DNA of 64,000 nt from Alligator mississippiensis. Lineage: Eukaryota; Chordata; Crocodylia; Alligatoridae. Where the stretch lies: the NCBI RefSeq assembly GCF_030867095.1, contig NC_081824.1, forward strand, positions 47,836,882 to 47,900,881, read 5' to 3'. Positions 59,445 to 64,000 of the stretch are shown piece by piece. The position numbers and the translations under genes are program-made. Every line of letters begins with the position of its first letter. The stretch's first letter is position 1. The notes below the pieces were generated by a model. The model was not told where the DNA came from and searched no databases. It saw nothing but the letters and a program-made list of their open reading frames with translations.

Positions 59445-60535
59445 CAAGGAGTCTGTACTGTCCAGGTTGTTGCACCACCATTCACCAAGCCCTCAGCTGC
59501 CCCAACATCTGGATTTCCTTCCAGTAAAGATTTGTCAGCACCGATGTGTGCAGTAGTACACTTAGGCAGAGCTGATAAATGAAATTGAGATGCAGGGGCA
59601 GCAACAGGGAGCTTTACTGTGGAAACAGCACAGAGGTAGGAAGGTAAAGAAGAGGTAGCAATGCAAAACAATGGGCACTAGGCTACTCCAGATTGTGCAG
59701 CAATGGGGTGCTTGCTTTAGATGGAAATAGCGTAATTTTAATTGGTGATAGGCAAAGGGCTTTTCCCCAGTCAGGGCTGTATGGTCAGGTTAAGGTTTTG
59801 GGTTTAATATTCAGGACCCAAACTGTGCCCTGTAGACTACACCATCTTACCTGGCTTACCTGACATAAAATTTTTAAGAAGGCTTTGAACGTTGGATTGA
59901 CTGGAGGAGGGAGCTGAGTTATAAATGGCTTGCTCTCTCAGATTATAATACTCCTTAGTCTTGTTTGTGTGAACAGGGCCAAAGAGCATTAACCATTGCA
60001 CAGAACTGTGTTGCAGGCCTGGACTTATCTAGAACAATATAACAGAATGAGAACCTGAACCTGCGTATTACAGGGTAAGGTAGGAGGCTCTCAGAGTGCT
60101 CTGTCTTACTATTTCTTTGAGTTGTGCTTGGAATAACAGCAGCAGCAACACCAATACCTTCTCTCTCTCTGCTGGCCTCAAACATTTTAAAGAGCAACCT
60201 CCCACTTATTTTTCAAATCAAGCAGGGGCCAGAGTTAGAAGTAGGCATCATGCCCAAAGGAGCAGCCATTTTATAAATTACTTGGCAGAAAGCACAATTG
60301 ACTCCTGTCTTTGCAGAGAGAGTTATACTCAAATAACAGAAGTCATGAGGGGGTTGTTTCATTTTATTCTCTTAAGAACAAGATATGTATTAAGTCACCC
60401 CTTTGTTTTGGGTATGCTGTAACTCAGCTAGTCTGTTCATATGTGATGGCACTCAGGTGGATTTACTCTAGAAGTGGTTGAACACACAATATTTAGCACA
60501 TCTTTACTGGTTTTGCTGATTTAATTTTCAAATTG

Positions 60536-60797
60536 TGGCCACGTCTACACAAAACGCTGGCTTTGCTGTCATTACTGCATAGTTATTTAGTACCTGTTTA
60601 TACAAGTACCAAATGACTGTGCATTAACTGGAGTAACTGCGCAGTACTAACCGAACGGCTTTTTCATGATGCTGACTGTGCAGTGGCTCATTACTATTGC
60701 ACAATAGCATTGCATCATTATTCCTGCCACGTGATGCTATTGCACAGTAGTCACAGGCTACTGCGCAGTCAGTCTCGTTTACATGCGGCCAGTTTGA
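60536..60797. mobile_element. MITE with ggccacgtctacac ends
   Basis: The left end ggccacgtctacacaaaacg and the complement of the right end (ggccgcatgtaaacgagact) pair. The interior has mirrored words such as gcacaatagcattgcatc and gtgatgctattgcacagtag. It lies in the 3' flank of copy 4 and is absent at 28.65 kb. Confidence 0.7.
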
Positions 60798-60871
60798 GCT
60801 TATTGTACTTTACAGTTTTATCAGCTAATACAGAAATATACTAATATTGTTGCCATGGTTTTAAGTCACTG

Positions 60872-62147
60872 GTAACTTGTGGAACATTTCCAGCACTTGT
60901 CAAGGAATATTTTAATCTATTGGTGGTTTTTTCTGGCTGCCAGGCTGCAGCAATTTCTTCATTCCCGGGTATTTCTTATTCTTGCTTTAAAACCCTAATT
61001 GAGAAGTTGTTTAACACTGTTGGAGGGGCACTAATGATCCTGCAGTGAGCTGCACAGGAATTGTACCCTCTGGGTAGGCAAAACCACCTAGAACTCACTT
61101 TGCTCCCATTTTTTTCTGAGAAATTAATATTTTTTTTGGACAAAACCTCCCTCAGCTGTTGTAAATCAAATGGTTCAACTGACTTCCGTACCTACATGTT
61201 TCACAACTTGTAAGAACTGTTCATTTGTTTACCTGTAAGGGGGAAAATTTGGCACATATATCAGGCTTCAACTCTTCCATCATTAAAATGGTTTCAAACA
61301 GTTCTATATCTGCTTTGAACTGATTGCCAAAAAAATAATCCTGCCTATGGACTTTCATTGCCTATGGAACAGGAAACAAGAATACGTTGGATACATATGG
61401 GAGATTTTGTGTCCTGCATAAGATCTAAACCTAACCTCTTTTTTTTTTCCAGAGCAGACCCTTAGAATGAGGGAATATAAAAATATTGATAGTAAGAGAA
61501 AAAAAAATCTGACAGCACCATCTTGTTCAGTAATTTTCACAATAAATAATACTCCTTTGTGTGTGCTTGGAAGGGTTTTCTTCAAAGCTTTGTGGTTTTT
61601 TTCCTCTCATGATAGAACTGCAATCAGTTGGAAATGAGCTCTTAACCTCTCTTCTTACATGTCCTCCTACCTACCAAGTACAAAACTGAAGCTGTTACAA
61701 GTTCTCCAAGATAGAACAGAAGTCAATTTGTAAAAATCTGCTCTGTGAAAATTCAAATGCAGAGTAGTTTGGAAACAATAACTGGTAAGAAGCAGGCAGG
61801 CTACCTGGGCTATTTCATTGCACATCTTTGTGGTTAAGAATATCCCCTCAAGATCAACAGTTTATACTTGCCTTGTCTTGAGGTTCTCCAAAATATTTGT
61901 TCTCTTAGAACACACTTGGACATACACATGCTAATATACAGGATATATTTTTCAGAGATCAGAAATCAATACTCTTACAAGTGTGAACTGTTTCATCACT
62001 GATGCTTATTTTTTCATAGGCAGGGAAATATCTGTGTTCTTACCCACAAAAAAGGAAAGCTTCTTTTCCCTTCCCTCAGCTGGCTGTAAAGGATGGTACA
62101 TGATCAGTTCATTCAGGTCCCTTGTTGTTTCCACATACCTATCAATT
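60872..62147 (-). pseudogene. Decayed GSTA copy 4 (exons 5, 6 and 7)
   Basis: This is a direct-orientation relative of the 3' half of gene 2. Exon 5 (about 62010-62147) begins after a good acceptor and reads RYVETTRDLNELIMYHPL, then loses frame, and its donor GT is changed to AT. Exon 6 (61233-61361, 129 nt, one codon shorter than usual) is open from the acceptor to LQ and keeps a GT donor, although VLKDHG is replaced by AMKVHR. Exon 7 (60994 down to about 60872) starts GFKARI and then carries frame damage and early stops. Exons 2-4 are not seen: beyond 62.2 kb the sequence becomes a CR1 LINE. The 3' flank at 60.35-60.50 kb matches 28.49-28.64 kb behind gene 2, which fixes the relationship. 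Confidence 0.85.
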
Positions 62148-62254
62148 CTGAATGAAAAAGCATGTTCATATTTGTTTCACCAACTGGCTTTTTTATTAGC
62201 TTTTTTATTCATTCAGTGCAGGGTCAGGAGGCTAAATAACAGATGGATTACTAC

Positions 62255-63676
62255 TAACCAATTACTATTCATCCTTCATCAGTCCAATGGGACCACCCTT
62301 CCTAGCAAGACATGGGATGGCCAGGGTGAGGGCGTATTTATACCCAGCATTGGTGTTGATCTAGTAAAGGATCACCTTGAGAGGCTGGACACCTTCAAGT
62401 CAGCTGGTCCTGACAGATTACACCCTAGAGTACTCAAGGATCTGGTAGGTGTCATAGCCCAAACATTGGCAAAAATATTCGAAAACTCATGGTGCTCAGG
62501 TGAAGTACCTGAAGACTGGAAGAAAGCCAATGTGGTAACCATCTTCAAGAAAGGGTCATAGATCCTGGTAATTACAGACCAGTCAGCTTGACCTCAATCC
62601 CCGGTAAGATTATGGAGAAAATTATTAAGGGGACCCTTCTGGATAAGCTGGCTGAAGGCAACATCCTGAGGGATAGCCAGCACGGGTTTGTCATGGGTAG
62701 GTCTTGCCTGACCAATCTCATCTCCTTCTATGACCAGGTGAAATATCACCTAGACAAGGGAGAAGAGATTGACATCATATATCTGGACTTTAAAAAAGCC
62801 TTTGATCTGGTGTCCCATGACCTCTTCATGGAAAAATTGGCCAACTGTGGCCTTAGCTTCACCACAGTCCAATGGCTGGGAAATTGGCTTTGAGGTCAGA
62901 CCCAGAGAATAGTGGTTGATGGTAGTGAATCATTATGGCACTCCATGACCAGTGGCATCCCCCAACACTCTGTCCTTTAACATCTTTATCAATGATGTGG
63001 ACATTGGTGTCAGAAGCGTACTGGCTAAGTTCGCTGATGACACTAAACTTTGGGGCATAGCTTCCACACCTGAGGACAGGCTAGTGATTCAGGCTGACTT
63101 GGATAAACTTAGTAAGTGGGCGGATACAACCCTAATTAAGTTCAATACCGATAAATGTAATCGGTATTCCCCCCCCCCCTCCGCAGCATACTTATAGGCC
63201 CAGCAGTGCTATGCTTGCTAGCACCATGGCTGAAAGAGACTTGGGGGTCATGATTGACCACAGGATGAACCAATGCGATGTCGCACCTGGTAAAGCAAAC
63301 CAAAATCTGGCTTGCATCCATAGATGCTTCTCAGGTAAATCTCAGGATGTCATCCTCCTGCTGTACTTGGCCTTGGTAAGGCTGCAGCTGGAGTACTGCA
63401 TCCAATTCTGGGCTCCACAATTCAAGAAGGATGTCAAGAAGCTTGAGAGAGTCCAGAGGAGAGCCATGTGCATGATCCGAGGGCAAGAGAATAGGCCTTA
63501 TGAAGAGAGGCTGAGAGCCATGGGGCTCTCCAGCCTGGAAAAGCACAGGCTCAGGGGCGACCTGGTGGCTGCCTATAAGTACATCAGGATCTGGGAGAAT
63601 GTCTGTTCACCAGAGCGCCCCAAGGAAAAACAAGAACCAATGGTCATAAACTCCTCCAAGTCCTTTTTAGGCTGGA
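62255..63676 (+). mobile_element. CR1 LINE, 1.4 kb of the RT ORF
   Basis: Encodes in order [83 protein letters not shown] (motif A), KFADDTKLWGIA (motif C, FADD intact), LGVMIDHRMN and RVQRRAMCMIRGQENRPYEE. A few frame breaks are present. It cuts off the upstream half of GSTA copy 4 and is itself interrupted at about 63,677. Confidence 0.92.
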
Positions 63677-64000
63677 TGTGGCAAGGCACTGTTGGTGCCT
63701 GCCACTTTAAGACCTAGGCCAAGCAGCCAGCAGGTGCCTGATTGTGGTGGCCATTTTAGATCTCTGACCACCCATATAAACAGGGCAGTTCGCTGCTGGC
63801 AGGGAAGGCAACAACATTGCTTGGCTGCAAGGCTGCTGGTATCACCTAGAGGTAAGGGAGGAGCTGTAGGGGATGGTAAGGAGTCTCCTGGTCCTGGGCA
63901 TGACCTAAAACTGCACCCTGCCAGAAGTGGGTGGCCTGGTGGGGCTCTCAGTGGTGCAGGAGCCCCCAGAAAATGCCAAGCCAGTTACCACCTCGGGGAA
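63677..64000 (+). mobile_element. Possible LTR start, running off the window (fossil)
   Basis: CR1 coding sequence stops at ggctgga and a new sequence starts TGTGGCAAGGCACTG. A TATA-like tataaac is at 63,774, about 100 bp in. This suits the U3 of an LTR inserted in the CR1, but the other end lies outside the window. Confidence 0.4.

Larger units (their letters stand above)
49488..60330. repeat. Right arm of the large inverted duplication
   Basis: This is the mirror copy of 25,325-37,295. The left edge is abrupt against a CR1 fragment ending near 49,487. The right edge at about 60,330 abuts a directly oriented paralogue of 28.4 kb onward. Relative to the left arm it carries extra blocks at 49.80-50.16, 51.29-51.60, 51.89-55.56 and 58.37-59.44 kb. 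It lacks GSTA exons 3 and 5, the tail of exon 7, and the left arm's 26.53-28.78 kb and 29.06-32.3 kb. Confidence 0.85.
60335..62240. repeat. Direct paralogous segment of 28.45-34.9 kb
   Basis: The order and orientation follow gene 2: 3' flank, exon 7, exon 6, exon 5. It lacks the TIR element found at 33.60-34.40 kb; the flanking words (gtggttaagaatat, then acatgctaatat) are close together here. It also lacks the foldback element of 29-32 kb. It is more diverged from gene 2 than the inverted arm is, judged by eye. Confidence 0.75.

Noticed and set aside
1-64000. tRNA, rRNA or other structured RNA genes
   Set aside because: No sequence with convincing A and B boxes, cloverleaf or rRNA similarity was recognised by eye. 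A covariance-model scan would be needed to exclude small ones.

Overview
The window is vertebrate nuclear DNA from a non-avian sauropsid, most likely a crocodilian and possibly a turtle. The reasons are dense CR1 LINE fragments with the (ATTCATAG)-like tail, many foldback and hAT-like MITEs, isolated LTR elements, and compact multi-exon genes in a repeat-rich background. No bacterial-style operons, CRISPR arrays or RNA genes are visible. The species call is inference from repeat style only.

The host content is a cluster of alpha-class glutathione S-transferase (GSTA) genes. Gene 1 (1,121-9,172, minus strand) has six coding exons of 87, 52, 133, 142, 132 and 123 nt with intact splice sites. 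They sum to 669 nt, which encodes 222 residues, the usual GSTA length. Gene 2 (28,761-38,323, minus) has the same six exons, but exon 6 has lost its last codons and its normal splice donor, so it is probably a recent pseudogene. A third, partial set of exons lies on the plus strand (50,521-58,060). A fourth, decayed set (60,872-62,147) is on the minus strand again.

Layout: 1-9.2 kb holds gene 1 with CR1 fragments and a solo-LTR-like fossil in one intron. 9.2-25.3 kb is intergenic and repeat-rich. 25.3-37.3 kb is the left arm of a large inverted duplication carrying most of gene 2. 37.3-49.5 kb is the spacer, with gene 2 exon 2, an old Ty3/Gypsy-like fossil and a younger LTR element nested inside it. 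49.5-60.3 kb is the right arm, a mirror image of the left arm that has lost GSTA exons 3 and 5 and the end of exon 7. 60.3-62.2 kb is a direct, older paralogue of the gene 2 3' half. 62.2-64.0 kb is CR1 followed by the start of a possible LTR.

The most informative structure is the pair of mirrored arms together with insertions that are present in one copy and absent from another. These allow the relative order of duplication and transposition to be read from the sequence. I found no convincing new protein system. The unusual items are the mirrored GSTA cluster, a roughly 2 kb foldback palindrome in a gene 2 intron, and an LTR element with both LTRs and a target duplication that appears to carry gag-like coding sequence but no recognisable pol. 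Alignment statements are by eye.
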